Assembly: GCA_014284505.1 (NCBI GenBank)
Contig: JAAFYY010000001.1
Location: 3,348,001-3,412,000 of the forward strand
From: Streptacidiphilus sp. 4-A2
GTDB taxonomy: Bacteria > Actinomycetota > Actinomycetes > Streptomycetales > Streptomycetaceae
Direction of reading: 5' to 3'
DNA: 64,000 nucleotides
The notes beneath the pieces were generated by a model. That model had not been told where the DNA came from. It searched no databases and saw nothing but the letters and a program-made list of their open reading frames with translations. Below, piece after piece: positions 1-9,839 of this stretch. Position 1 is the stretch's first letter. The number at the start of each line of letters is the position of its first letter. The position numbers were made by a program, and so were the translations under genes.

Positions 1-392
1 CGAACGGGGAGCTCGAACAGTCGCCGCTGATCCCGGTCCAGCCGCCGCCCGAGCAGGTCTCGCCGACCACGGGGGTGGCGTAGGGGTACAGGTCGGCGAG
101 CGCGGCGGGGATCTGGGCGTCCGAGGTGTTGTTGAACGCCTCGTCGAGGATCACCACATCGGCGTCGTGCTTGCGGACGATCGACTCGATGGTCGGGGTG
201 CCCGGCGGCGTTCTCACCCTTGAGGGTGTTGACCGCGGCGGTGCCCAGGTCGACGTTCCAGGTGAACACCGAGAGGGAGGCGGGGGCGGTGCTCGCGGCG
301 GCAGCGTGCGCGGGCACCCCGGCGGCGCCGGTCAGAGCGAGCGCGGCGGCGAAGGGAAAGGCGAACGCGCGGGAGGCAGTGCTGATCCTCAC
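1..392 (-). CDS. Secreted EEP-family hydrolase (sphingomyelinase-like), N-terminal part, frameshifted
   Basis: The gene runs off the left edge. From a GTG at 392 it encodes a Sec-type signal (hydrophobic stretch ending PAHAAAA) and then FTWNVDLGT, the opening strand of endonuclease/exonuclease/phosphatase folds. After a frameshift near 205 the other frame reads ADVVILDEAFNN, with the conserved metal-binding Glu, and then YPYATPVVGETCSGGG. The TWN...EAFNN...TPVVG order resembles bacterial sphingomyelinase C and related secreted phosphodiesterases, so a Mg-dependent phosphodiesterase acting outside the cell is likely. The substrate is not determined, because the catalytic His/Asp region is outside the window. 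The shift is probably a sequencing indel. A perfect 18-bp palindrome lies 60 bp upstream. Confidence 0.7.
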   Translation of the reverse strand, partial: MRISTASRAFAFPFAAALALTGAAGVPAHAAAASTAPASLSVFTWNVDLGTAAVNTLKGENAAGHPDHRVDRPQARRRCGDPRRGVQQHLGRPDPRRARRPVPLRHPRGRRDLLGRRLDRDQRRLFELPV

Positions 393-451
393 GAAGGCTC
401 CAGATGTCGGTGGGCCGGCGGGCAGGTGGGCCGTGGTGCGTCATCGCGGTT

Positions 452-469
452 CACTTGTCCGGACAAGTG
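452..469. promoter_or_regulatory. Perfect 18-bp palindrome upstream of the EEP gene
   Basis: CACTTGTCCGGACAAGTG is a perfect palindrome 60 bp upstream of the GTG start at 392, a position suited to an operator. The ACT..GTC..GAC..AGT arrangement resembles GntR/HutC-family sites such as the DasR dre element, but the central TA and the GG/CC steps differ. The cognate regulator is unknown. Confidence 0.5.
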
Positions 470-550
470 GCGCTGTCATGGACAGTAGGAGCTCAGGTGA
501 AGAAAAGCACTACCCGCGGGTAGCCAACTGGTGGACTTTGGCTGGCATTT

Positions 551-592
551 GACGGCTGGCAGGTGACGGCCGGCAGGCGACGGCCGGCAGGC
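551..592. repeat. 14-bp tandem repeat, three copies
   Basis: The unit GACGGCCGGCAGGC occurs three times head to tail at 551-564, 565-578 and 579-592. The first copy differs at two positions. It is intergenic and no function is evident. Confidence 0.8.
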
Positions 593-750
593 GACGCGGA
601 CCGCCGCCGGGCGGACGCCCCGCCTCCCGGCTCGACCCGGAGACCGTGTGACCACGGCCTCGGCACCGCTGGTGTTCGCGGGAGCGGGCGGCTCCCCCCG
701 CGGGTCCGTTCTCCCGCCGCGCGGCGGCCCCGCCCGCCCGCGCGGCGGAG

Positions 751-1167
751 CTACGCGGTGCGCGGGATCAGGGTCGCGGCAACGGACTTGCCGCCGGTCT
801 CGTGCATCTCGACCGCCACCCGCTGGGCCAGTCGGTGCAGCAGGTGCCAGCCGAACCCGCCGGTGCCCGCCACCAGGTCCGGGGGCCGGCCGGCCGGCGC
901 GGCGGCGCTGGTGTCGCTGACGGTCACGGTCAGCCGCCGCCGGTCGTCGGCGAGCACCAGCGTGCACGGCCCCGGCGCGTGCCGCACCGCGTTCGTGACC
1001 AGCTCGCTCACCAGCAGCAGCACCTCGTTCAGGCAGGCCCGGGTCAGCGGCGGAACGCACTGTTCGAAGAAGTCCTGCGCGTACTCCCGGGCGGCGGTGA
1101 CGGTCCCGCCGCGGCCGTCGAACCGGTGGACGGCACGGCGTGCGGAGAACTGCGTCCGGTGTTCCAT
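751..1167 (-). CDS. RsbW-like ATP-binding protein (serine kinase/anti-sigma type)
   Basis: About 138 residues with the compact GHKL ATPase fold of SpoIIAB/RsbW proteins. The N-box is in LVSELVTNAVRHAPG and the G1 box in VSDTS; GGFGWHLLH forms the G2-like loop. The start at 1167 (MEHRTQF) is chosen because GGGAG lies just upstream; an alternative Met at 1185 lacks one. Family members bind or phosphorylate STAS antagonists, or bind sigma factors. The gene lies at the end of a minus-strand signalling island (sigma factor, STAS, phosphatase, WhiB), so a partner-switching role is likely. Its direct partner cannot be read from sequence. Confidence 0.85.
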   Translation of the reverse strand: MEHRTQFSARRAVHRFDGRGGTVTAAREYAQDFFEQCVPPLTRACLNEVLLLVSELVTNAVRHAPGPCTLVLADDRRRLTVTVSDTSAAAPAGRPPDLVAGTGGFGWHLLHRLAQRVAVEMHETGGKSVAATLIPRTA

Positions 1168-1330
1168 GCGCACTCCCCGTGCCACCGTGAGATCTGGACC
1201 TGCTGGTTCCCTGCCCCGGTACCCGCGCCGCCGGTACGGCCCGCAGCGGTGCTCCGCACCCGGGATGCCCGGCGGGCCGGCCTTCCGGGCCCTGACGGCC
1301 CTGACGGCCCGGGCGGCGGACGGGGGCCGG

Positions 1331-1626
1331 TCAGCCGGAGCGGCGTCGGCGCCCGCCGGTGCGGGCCAGTCGCTCGTCCTCGGTCAGCCCGCCCCACACG
1401 CCGTAGGACTCGCGGGCTTCCAGGGCGTAGCGGCGGCAGGTGAGCTGGACCGGGCAGCCGGCACACATCCGCTTCGCCGCCGCCTCCCGGCGCCGCTGCG
1501 CCGCGTCGCGCCGACCGGCCGGGGGAAGAACAGCCGGCTGTCGGCACCTCGGCAGGCAGCGTCGAGCTGCCACTCCCACTCGTGTTCGAAAGGGCCTGGC
1601 AGGCGGGATACCTCAGTCACGTCCAA
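1331..1626 (-). CDS. WhiB-family Fe-S transcription factor, frameshifted
   Basis: From ATG 1626 the protein begins MDVTEVSRLPG and carries the first cluster cysteine in AACRGAD. After a frameshift near 1520 the other frame supplies MCAGCPVQLTC and the GVWGG turn, followed by a basic tail [10 protein letters not shown]. The four cysteines (ACRG, CxxC, C) and GVWGG define the WhiB family, 4Fe-4S regulators that bind region 4 of the principal sigma factor. The length of about 98 residues is normal. The gene sits between the SpoIIE phosphatase and an RsbW-like ATPase, all on the minus strand. The break is best read as an indel in the Pro/Gly-rich stretch, since both halves keep family residues. 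Confidence 0.85.
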
Positions 1627-1662
1627 CTCCCTCGCACCTGGGCGGGTTGTCCATCCGGGATG

Positions 1663-1706
1663 CGGAAGGGCCCCTCAGCGGGGGGGGGGAGCCGGGGGCC
1701 CTTCCG
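1663..1706 (-). terminator. GC-rich inverted repeat downstream of phosphatase gene
   Basis: Perfect 12-bp arms (1663-1674 and 1695-1706, CGGAAGGGCCCC and its complement) flank a 20-nt loop that contains a run of ten G. It lies about 140 bp downstream of the phosphatase stop on the minus strand and just upstream of whiB, fitting a GC-type terminator. Confidence 0.5.
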
Positions 1707-1848
1707 AGGCGGCGGCCCGGGGACCCCGGGGGTAGGTCCGGCCAGGCTGCCGCACTGGGCGACTACCCGCCCTGCGGCAGCTAAACCTGCCAATCGGAAC
1801 CCCGGCCCGGACCCCCGCGTCCGCTACCCGGATCCGCCGGAGGGGCCG

Positions 1849-3322
1849 TCAGGCGGCCGGGGTGGGCGCGAGCTGAATGCCGATCACGCAGGTGTCGTCG
1901 TGTCGGCGCTGCTGTGGGTGAGCAGGTAGTCCAAGCGGTCGTCCAGGGTGGTCGTGGTGCGCTGCGCGGTCACCAGCAGCTGGTCGAGGGAGCTCTGGAC
2001 GGACCGGTCCCGCTGCTCGATCAGGCCGTCGGTGTAGATCAGCAGCGTGTCGTCCGCCTCCAGCTGGACCTCGCCCTCCTCGTACTCGGCCTCGCCCACG
2101 GCGCCCAGCAGGATGCCTTCACCATCGGCAGCGGCTCGGCCCGGCCCTGGCGGACCAGCACCGGGGGCAGGTGGCCGGCCCGGGCCCAGCGCAGGATCCG
2201 GGTGGCCGGGTCGTAGAGGGCGCAGACGGCGGTGGCGGTGACATTGTCGGTGAGGAAATGGGCGACGGTGTTCAGCCAGCCCAGCAGCGGCCCCGGTCCC
2301 GCGCCGGTGGCGGCGAGCCCGCGCAGGGCGTTGCGGAGCACGACCATGGAGGTGGCGGCCTCGATGCCGTGACCGGCGATGTCCCCGACCGAGAGCAGCA
2401 CCTGCCGGGACGGCAGGGTGACGATGTCGTACCAGTCCCCGCCGACCATGTGGCCCTTCTCGGCGGGGCGGTAGCGCACGGCGACATGCAGGCCCAGGGT
2501 GTGGATCGGGCCGGTGGTGGGCGGCATGATGGCGTGCTGGAGCTGGAGGGTGAGCCGGTTCTGCTCGGCCGCCTGCTTCTCCCTGTGCGCGAGCTGGTCG
2601 CGGGTGGCCGCGAGGGCGACCTCGGTCCAGTGCTGGGAGGAGACGTCCTGGTAGGCGCCGCGTACCGCCAGCAGGTCCCCGCGGGCGTCCGGGACGGGCT
2701 CGGCGACGACCCGGATGTAGCGGGCGGTGCCGTCCGGGCTCTGCATCCGAAAGGCGGTCGAGGCCGGACGCCGGTGGTGCAGCAGGGTCCGCAGGAAGCG
2801 TCCCAGCGTGGTCGCGTCGTCCGGATGGGCGCGCTGCGCGAGCTGGGAGACCGGGACCGGCGGATCGGTGGGGAGCAGCCCGCACAGTTCGAACAGCTGG
2901 CTGTTCCAGATGATCTCCCCGGTCTGCAGGTTCTCCTCGAACCCGCCGATGCGCCCCAGCCGCTGGGCGTGCTGGAGCAGGTCCGCCAGGCGGGTGGCCT
3001 CGTCGTCGGCGCGCCAGGTCAGTACCAGTTCCCCGCCGTGGCGGGTGATGCTGATCCGGGCGAAGGTGGTCAGCGGGATCTGGTCGACCAGGGTGGTGGT
3101 GGCCATCCGCTGCGCCCGGAACGGCTCGCCGGTGGCGTGGACGTGTTCGAGCTTCTCGAAGACCCCGCCGCTCTGGGCGGTCATCGGGTAGGTCTCCAGC
3201 AGCGAGCCGCCGCTCAGGGCGGAGTGCGGCCGTCCGGCCAGGTCGGCGACATGGCGGTTGAGGTGGTGGATCCGGAAGTCGCGGACCGCGCCGTCGGCGT
3301 CGAACTCCGGCCTGAGGATCAT
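1849..3322 (-). CDS. PAS-PP2C (SpoIIE/RsbU-type) protein serine phosphatase, frameshifted
   Basis: Two PAS-like regions (about 3320-3010 and 2960-2600, the second with HPDD and a RYIRVVAEPV strand) precede a short coiled-coil and a PPM phosphatase domain. Phosphatase landmarks are GGDWYDIV, VGDIAGHG and DDTLLIYTDGL, which carry the metal-binding aspartates. A frameshift near 2110 joins WARAGHLPPVL to the TDGL region. A second near 1905 restores the usual ending DDTCVIGIQL, so the true stop is at 1849 rather than 1884. Such enzymes dephosphorylate STAS antagonists to release sigma factors. The ATG at 3322 overlaps the stop of the ANTAR-GAF frame as ATGA; the two frames may be one gene (see findings). 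Confidence 0.8.
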
Positions 3323-4218
3323 CGTCGGGTCCACAGCCCGTCGGCCAGTTCCGTCAGCGGTGACAGGCCCGGCGCGGAGGGCTCCGGCTGGTGGCTGTCC
3401 AGGGTGTGGCCGCACAGGTCGGCGAGGGCCTCCACCTGGCGCTGGATCTGCGGGGTCTGTGCCTCCAGCGGGCCGGGCCAGCTGATCTCCAGGGCGCCCA
3501 GCAGCCGGCCGCCGGTACCGGCCGGGACCACCACCCGGCCCGCGTCCTGCGTCGTGCTGCCGCCGATGGAGGGCAGCCCGGTCCCGGCGAGGGTGCGGGC
3601 CCAGAGGATCCGGCGTTCACCGAGGGCCCGGCGGGCCAGGGTGTCGACGCCCGGCGGAACGTAGTGCCAGCGGGCGGCCTCGGCCTCGGGGAAGCCCGCG
3701 CTGCCGGCCAGGCTCAGCGAGCCGTCGGGGGCCGCGGCCCACACCGCCACGGCGGTTGCCTCCAGCGGGGCCAGGGCGTAGCGCAGCAGCGACTCGGCGA
3801 CCGCCTGGGTGTCCTGCGCCGCGAGGATGCCGCTCTCCGCGGTGCGGATGTGGGTGACGTCCGCGGCGGGCTCCTGGCCGCCGGGGGCGGGCGGTTCCGC
3901 GGCGATCGCGCTCAGCTCGTCCTGGGCGGCCTGGTTGACGATGTCGGCGGCGAGTTCCAGCAGCGGGACTCCGGCGCTCGCGGCGAGCGCCTGCAACTGC
4001 CGGCCGGCGGCGTACGGTCCGCAGCGCAGGCGTTCGACCAGCACACCCTTGGCCATCTCGACCAGGGCCCGGCCGCCGGCGGCGGCGTCGGCCTCCTCGA
4101 CCTGGCGGCGCAGCCGGGCGACCGTCACGGCCAGTCGGCCCACGGCGTCCGCGGGCTCGGGCGGGGCGGCGGCGGTGCTGGTGCCGGGGTCGACCGGCTC
4201 ACCGGGGCGGGCGGGCAT
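3319..4218 (-). CDS. ANTAR-GAF regulatory protein (possibly N-terminus of the phosphatase)
   Basis: The first ~100 residues contain an ANTAR-like helical domain (MAKGVLVERLRCGPYAAGRQ, then LLELAADIV), an RNA-binding antiterminator fold. A GAF domain follows at about 150-270 (ESLLRYALAPLEATAVAVW...GALEISWPG). GAF modules sense small ligands or redox state. The frame ends in LADGLWTRR at 3319. Dropping one base there reads LADGLVDPTMILRPEFD, the usual start of a PAS domain in actinobacterial GAF-PAS-PP2C proteins, so this is probably the N-terminal half of the next gene. If the stop is real, the ATGA overlap would couple translation. Confidence 0.75.
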   Translation of the reverse strand: MPARPGEPVDPGTSTAAAPPEPADAVGRLAVTVARLRRQVEEADAAAGGRALVEMAKGVLVERLRCGPYAAGRQLQALAASAGVPLLELAADIVNQAAQDELSAIAAEPPAPGGQEPAADVTHIRTAESGILAAQDTQAVAESLLRYALAPLEATAVAVWAAAPDGSLSLAGSAGFPEAEAARWHYVPPGVDTLARRALGERRILWARTLAGTGLPSIGGSTTQDAGRVVVPAGTGGRLLGALEISWPGPLEAQTPQIQRQVEALADLCGHTLDSHQPEPSAPGLSPLTELADGLWTRR

Positions 4219-4287
4219 GGGAAAGCTGGCTCCTTGGAGGCTGCTGCTGGCGGGTGGACCCCTGCGTGTGCGCCGTGCCGCGGCGCG

Positions 4288-7200
4288 CTAGACGTCGAGC
4301 CAGCGCCGCATGCAGGCGATCAGGGCGTGGGCGTCCACCGGTTTGGTGACGTGGTCGCTGGCCCCGGAGGCCAGGCTCTTCTCGCGGTCCCGTGCATGGC
4401 CTTGGCGGTGACGGCGATGATCGGCAGCGACGCGTGTTCCGGGATGGAGCGGATGGCGGCGGTGGCCGCGTAGCCGTCCATCTCCGGCATCATCACATCC
4501 ATCAGGATCAGCTCGATGTCGGAGTGACGGGACAGCAGGTCCATGCCCGCGCGCCCGTTCTCCGCGTGCAGGACCCGCATGCCGTGCAGTTCGAGGATCC
4601 CGCTGAGGGCGAAGACATTGCGCGGGTCGTCGTCGACGACCAGCACCCTGCGCCCCGCCAGCGTCCCGTCGACCTCGTCGGGGGCGGGCCGGACCCCGCT
4701 GCGGGGCGGGCCAGCGGGACGACGTCCCCGGGCCGCTCGACGCTGAGGTGCAGCGCGATCCGCTCGCGCAGCTCGTCCAGGCTGGGCAGCAGCTCCAGCG
4801 GCTGGGCCTCGGCCCGGGCGTGCAGGGCCCGCTCGTGTGCGGAGTCCAGACGCCGGCTGTTGTACGCCAGGACCGGCACGCCGCGCAGGGCCGGATCACC
4901 GTCCATGGCGGTGAGGACGTCGAAGGCCGCACCCTGCGGCATGTCCATTTCCAGCACCACGCAGTGGCAGGGCTCGGACGCCAGCGCCGCCGCGGCCTGC
5001 GCCGCCCCGGCCACCGGGACCACCTCGACCCGGCCCTGCTCCCCGGCCGCGTCACGGCCGGCGCCCAGGTCGGCCACGGCGCTCTCGGCCACCAGCGCGA
5101 GCAGACCGCGCGGGCGCTCCTCGATCACCAGCAGCCGGCGGGCCTGGGCCGGAACGGCGACGGCGGCCGCCGGGCCGGGGACCGGCACCCGCGCGTCGGT
5201 CCGCGCGCCGTCGCCGGGGCTCTGCGCCGGGACGGCCGCGTTCTCCGACCGGGCATCGAAGTGGCCCGGCCCGGAAGGTAGAAGGTGAAGACGCTGCCTC
5301 CGGGAACGCTCTCGGCGGTGATGGCACCGCCGAGGAGCCGGGCGAGCTGCGGCTGATGGAAAGGCCGAGGCCGGTGCCGCCGTACTTGCGGCTGTTGGTG
5401 CCGTCGGCCTGCTGGAAGGCCCCGAAGATGGTCTCCAGCTGCTGCTGCGATGCCGATGCCGGTGTCGCTGACCCGGAAGGACAGTGCCGGACCGTTGGAC
5501 CTGGTGCTCTCCGGCAGGCGGTCCGCGTCCGCCGGTTCGATATGCAGTTCGACGGTTCCGGATCGGTGAACTTCACGCGTTCGACAGCAGATTGCGCAGC
5601 ACCTGACGCAGCCGCGACTCGTCGGTCAGCAGTTCGCCGGCCACGGGGGGCGGTGGTCACCCGGAAGTCGAGGCTCTGCGTGGTCAGCGCCGGAAGGTGG
5701 CCTCGACATAGTCGAGCAGTGACGCAGCGGGACCCGCTCGGGGTGACGTCCATCTTCCCCGCCTCGACCTTGGACAGGTCCAGGATGTCGTTGATCAGTT
5801 GCAGCAGGTCGGAGCCGGCCGAGTGGATCACTCCGGCGTACTCGACCTGCTTGGGCGTCAGGTTGCGGGTCGGGTTCTGGGCAGCAGCTGGGCCAGGATC
5901 GCAGGCTGTTGAGCGGGGTCCGCAGCTCGTGGCTCATATTGGCGAGGAACTCGGACTTGTAGGTCGAGGCCAGCGACAACTGGTGGCGCGGGCCTCCAGT
6001 TCCTGGCGGGCCTGCTCGATCTCCAGGTTCTTCGCCTCGATGTCGCGGTTCTGGGCCGCCAGCAGGGCTGCCTTCTCCTCAAGTTCGGCGTTGGAGCGCT
6101 GCAACTCTCCTGCTGGGTCTGGAGTTCTCCGAGCGTGCTGGAGTTCGGGCCAGCCGCTGGGATTCGCCGAGCAGTTCGTCGGTACGGGAGCTGGCGATGA
6201 TGGTGTTGACGTTGACGCGATGGTCTCCATCAGCTGTTCGAGAATCGCGGTGGACCGGGGTGAACCGGTTCACCGAGGCCAGCTCGATCACCCGAGGATC
6301 TGCTCCTCCACCACGATCGGCAGCAGGATCAGGCTGGTGGGCGCGGTCCGGCCGATTCCCGAACCGATGGTGACGTAGTCGGCGGGGACGTCCTCGACCG
6401 CGATGGTGCGCCGGCTGCGTGCGGCCTGGCCGACCAGCGACTGGCCCAGCGGAAGTGCGTGGACCGGCCGTCGCCGCCACCCCGCCGGGGTGGGCGTAGG
6501 AGCCGACCAGATGCAGTTCGACGCTTCCCGCAGGCCTGTCGGCGCCCTCGGCCTCGTCGGTCTCGACCAGGTAGAACGCCCCGTACTGGGCGGAGACCAG
6601 CGGCGCGAGCTCGTCCATGACGAGCTCGGCGACCAGCGCCAGATCCCGGCGGCCCTGCATCAGGGCGGAGATCCGGGCCAGGTTGGACTTCAGCCAGTCC
6701 TGGTCGTGGTTGGCGCGGGTGGTCTCGCGCAGCGACTCCACCATGGAGTTGATGTTGTCCTTGAGGTCGGCGACTCGCCGGAGGCATCGACCGTGATCGA
6801 CCGGGTCAGGTCGCCCTCGGCCACGGCGCTGGTGACCTCGGCGATCGCGCGGACCTGGCGGGTGAGGTTCCGGCGAGTTCGTTGACGTTCTCGGTCAGCC
6901 GCTTCCAGGTGCCGGAGACGCCCTCGCTCGGCCTGGCCGCCAGTCGGCCCTCGCTGCCACCTCGCGGGCCACCCGGGTCACCTCGGCGGCGAACGAGGAC
7001 AGCTGGTCGACCATGGTGTTGATGGTGGTCTTCAGCTCCAGGATTCCCGGGCGTCGACGTCGATCTTGCGGGTCAGGTCGCCCGGGCGACGGCGGTGGTG
7101 ACCTGGGCGATGTTCCGGACCTGGTTGGTCAGGTTGTTGGCCATGGAGTTGACGTTGTCGGTCAGGTCCTTCCAGGTCCCGGCGACATTGGGACCCGGGC

Positions 7201-8596
7201 CTGTCCGCCGAGCATGCCTCGGTGCCGACCTCGCGGGCCACCCGGGTCACCTCGTCCGCGAACGCGGACAGGGTGTCGACCATGGTGTTGATCACCCCGG
7301 CCAGGGCCGCGACCTCGCCCTTGGCCTCCACCGTGATCTTCTGCGACAGGTCACCCCTGGCCACGGCGGTGGCGACTGGGCGATCGAGCGCACCTGGCCG
7401 GTCAGGTTGGAGGCCATCACATTGACGTTGTCGGTCAGGTCCTTCCAGATCCGGAGACCCCGCGCACGGCAGCCTGGCCGCCGAGGTTGCCCTCGGTGCC
7501 GACCTCGCGGGCCACCCGGGTCACCTCGTCCGCGAACGCGGAGAGCTGGTCGACCATGGTGTTGATGGTGGTCTTCAGCTCCAGGATCTCGCCCCGGGCG
7601 TCCACGGTGATCTTCTCGTCCACCGCCCTCCCGGGCGACGGCGGTGGCGACCTGGGCGATGGAGCGCACCTGGGCGGTGAGGTTGCCGGCCATGAAGTTG
7701 ACCGAGTCGGTCAGGTCCCGCCAGGTGCCGCCGACGCCGGGCACCTGGGCCTGCCCGCCGAGCGCGCCCTCGGTGCCGACCTCACGGGCCACCCGGGTCA
7801 CCTCGTCCGCGAACGCGGAGAGCTGGTCGACCATGGTGTTGATGGTGGTCTTCAGCTCCAGGATCTCGCCGCGGGCGCCCACGGTGATCTTCTGCGACAG
7901 GTCACCCCGGGCCACCGCCGTCGCCACCTGGGCGACGTCGCGGACCTGGGCGGTGAGGTTGCCCGCCATGAAGTTGACGGAGTCGGTCAGGTCCCGCCAC
8001 ACCCCGCCCACCCCGGGCACCTCGGCCTGGCCGCCGAGCCGGCCCTCGCTGCCCACCTCGCGCGCCACCCGGGTCACCTCGGCCCCGAACGAGGACAGCT
8101 GGTCGACCATGGTGTTGACGGTGTTCTTCAGCTCCAGGATCTCGCCGCGGGCGTCCACGTCGATCTTCTGCGACAGGTCGCCCCGGGCCACCGCCGTCGC
8201 CACCTGGGCGATGTCGCGGACCTGGGTGGTCAGGTTCCCGGCCATGGCGTTCACCGAGTCGGTGAGGTCCGCCCAGGTGCCGGAGACTCCGGGCACTTCG
8301 GCCTGGCCGCCGAGGCGGCCCTCGGTGCCCACCTCGCGGGCCACCCGGGTCACCTCGGAGGTGAACTGCGACAGCTGGTCGACCATCCCGTTGAAGACCG
8401 TGGCGATCTCGCCGAGCAGTCCCTCGCCGTCTCCCGGCAGCCGGGTGCCGAAGTCGCCGTCACGCACCGCGGTCAGCCCGGCCAGCAACTGCCGCAGCTC
8501 CGGCTCGCCCACACCTCCCGCCGCTGTGCGCGAGGCCCCGCCGTCGCGCGTGTCCATGTCCTGCGCGCCTTCGGCAATCGTGTCGCCCATGCCCAC
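4288..8596 (-). CDS. Multi-HAMP GAF hybrid histidine kinase with two receiver domains, heavily frameshifted
   Basis: About 1,440 residues reconstructed across at least a dozen frameshifts. Order: a short N-terminus, seven HAMP-type units (about 8490-6780), a GAF domain (about 6735-6240, [20 protein letters not shown]), a long coiled-coil (6220-5990), HisKA with the H-box [11 protein letters not shown] near 5925, HATPase with [10 protein letters not shown] near 5370, then two receivers. The first receiver (5150-4790) is degenerate; the second (4640-4290) has LVVDDDPRN, the phospho-Asp in [11 protein letters not shown], and TKPVDAH. No transmembrane segment is seen, so it should be cytosolic. 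The layout matches large Streptomyces hybrid kinases of the OsaA (osmotic adaptation) type. It lies among SigB-type partner-switch genes. The repeat-rich GC sequence makes assembly indels the likely cause of the shifts. Confidence 0.8.
6780..8500. repeat. Tandem HAMP-coding repeats, ~276-bp period
   Basis: Six to seven similar units of roughly 92 codons encode [12 protein letters not shown]...LTDSVNxMAGNLT...[14 protein letters not shown]. Adjacent units are near-identical over long stretches, for example around 7510-7640 and 7780-7910. They are coding repeats of the kinase HAMP array, not a non-coding satellite. Confidence 0.85.
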
Positions 8597-8829
8597 CCTC
8601 GCCGTACGTGCCTGCTGAAACGCGGCATCCCAGCCTCCGCCGAGGATACCCGGCGCGGCCGGTGCACATGAGAGACCTGGGCATTCTGCTTGCGGGGAGC
8701 GGGGTCGGACCCCCGCCGCCGGGCCGGGCCGCGCCCGGGGACCGGCCCCCGCCGCCGTGCCTGACCGGTCAGCCCGGCCCGTCAGCCCGGCCCGTCAGCC
8801 CGACCTGTCAGTCCGGCCGGCCCGGCCGG

Positions 8830-9276
8830 TCAGGGGGCGGCCACCTCGACCCATACCGACTTGCCGGTGGGCCGCGGCTCGCTGCCCCAGGCGGTGGAGA
8901 GCCGGGTGATGATGTGCAGACCGTGACCGCCCGGACGTGACGCCTGGTACGGCGTGCGCGGGGCGGGCTGCTGCCGGCTCCCGTCGCTGACCTCCACCCG
9001 CAGCCGCTCCCTGGTTCCGTGCAACAGCAGTTCGACGGCCCCACCCGCGTGCAGATTGGCATTGGTGACAAGCTCGGAGACGAGCAGCAGCACGTCCTCG
9101 GCCACCTCCTGCTGCTCCTCGGTCACTCCGGGCAACCAATGCCAGTCCTGCAACGCCTGGCGGGTGAAATCACGGCAGCGCCCCACCACGCCCCTGGTGC
9201 CCACCAGGGCCAGGCGGCGGGTCTGGCCGCCTTCGGGCAGTCCGCCCAGCGGCGGGCGCGTGTCAGGCATGCTCAT
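8830..9276 (-). CDS. RsbW-like ATP-binding protein
   Basis: 148 residues, intact. GHKL ATPase landmarks are the N-box LLVSELVTNANLHAGG, the G1 box VEVSDGS and the G2-like GGHGLHII loop. This single-domain architecture is that of anti-sigma factor kinases. It is the third gene in a minus-strand run after the sigma factor and STAS gene, which makes it the natural anti-sigma partner of the sigma factor at 9840-10747. The hybrid kinase gene follows 233 bp downstream. The start could be MSMPDTR or MPDTR six bases later. Confidence 0.85.
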   Translation of the reverse strand: MSMPDTRPPLGGLPEGGQTRRLALVGTRGVVGRCRDFTRQALQDWHWLPGVTEEQQEVAEDVLLLVSELVTNANLHAGGAVELLLHGTRERLRVEVSDGSRQQPAPRTPYQASRPGGHGLHIITRLSTAWGSEPRPTGKSVWVEVAAP

Positions 9277-9377
9277 CGCGACTCACTTCACTGAGGATCC
9301 GGCAGCGACATCTACATCGCCAGTCACAGGTCGCCTGCCCGGAACCGGACAGTTGATACCAGAGAGGTGGTGGCCGT

Positions 9378-9758
9378 TCACGCCGCACCCAGGGCCGTTT
9401 CGACGTCCGGGTAGAGCTGGAACACGGTGTCCGCTCCGGTGATGCCGAACATCCGGCTGGTGGCTGCCGGCACAGCCGCCAGGCTGACCGCCACTCCCTG
9501 CCCCTCGGCCCGCAGCCTCGCCGCCAGCAGCGCGTTCAGGCCGGTGGAGTCGCAGAAGGACAGGCCCTGGCAGTCGACCACGATCGCCCGGATCCCCCTG
9601 TCGTCCACGGCCGTGGCGAGCTCCGAGGTCAGGGCCTGGACGGTGTCGAGGTCCAGCTCCCCCACCACGGCCACGACCACGCTGGTTCCGGTACGGCGGC
9701 TGCTCACGGTGAACTCGCTGCCGACGGGAGGCTCCGCCGCCGCGCTTACACGGTTCAT
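9378..9758 (-). CDS. STAS-domain anti-sigma factor antagonist
   Basis: About 126 residues, intact. The STAS fold shows VVVAVVGELDLDTV, and the phosphorylatable Ser is in SFCDSTGLNALL, as in SpoIIAA/RsbV. AAGGA upstream better fits Met 9758 (MNRVSA) than Met 9764. Unphosphorylated antagonist would bind the RsbW-like kinase and free the sigma factor encoded just upstream; the SpoIIE phosphatase at 1849-3322 is a candidate to reactivate it. That pathway is established for the family; the specific pairing here is inferred from gene order. Confidence 0.88.
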   Translation of the reverse strand: MNRVSAAAEPPVGSEFTVSSRRTGTSVVVAVVGELDLDTVQALTSELATAVDDRGIRAIVVDCQGLSFCDSTGLNALLAARLRAEGQGVAVSLAAVPAATSRMFGITGADTVFQLYPDVETALGAA

Positions 9759-9839
9759 GTCCATCCTTCTGCTTCACTCTTCCAGCCGACGCCGCTACAG
9801 GTACTGCTGACCGGGCCCGGCCCGGCCCCCGCGCCAGGG

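Larger units (their letters stand above)
393..750. other. Gene-free stretch with palindrome and tandem repeat
   Basis: This 358-bp interval holds the palindrome at 452-469 and the 14-bp tandem repeat at 551-592. I see no reading frame with a convincing ribosome binding site. It is the promoter region of the leftmost gene and the downstream region of the ATPase gene at 751. Confidence 0.5.

Noticed and set aside
2171..3664. Long plus-strand open frame of 497 codons opposite the phosphatase and GAF genes
   Set aside because: It is antisense to recognisable domains, has low-complexity Gly/Ala/Arg content and no family motifs; typical GC shadow. The same applies to the plus-strand frames at 7487-8671 and 21590-23194.
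6780..8500. Regular ~276-bp repeats considered as a CRISPR-like or satellite array
   Set aside because: The units are coding, preserve HAMP residues and have no spacer structure.
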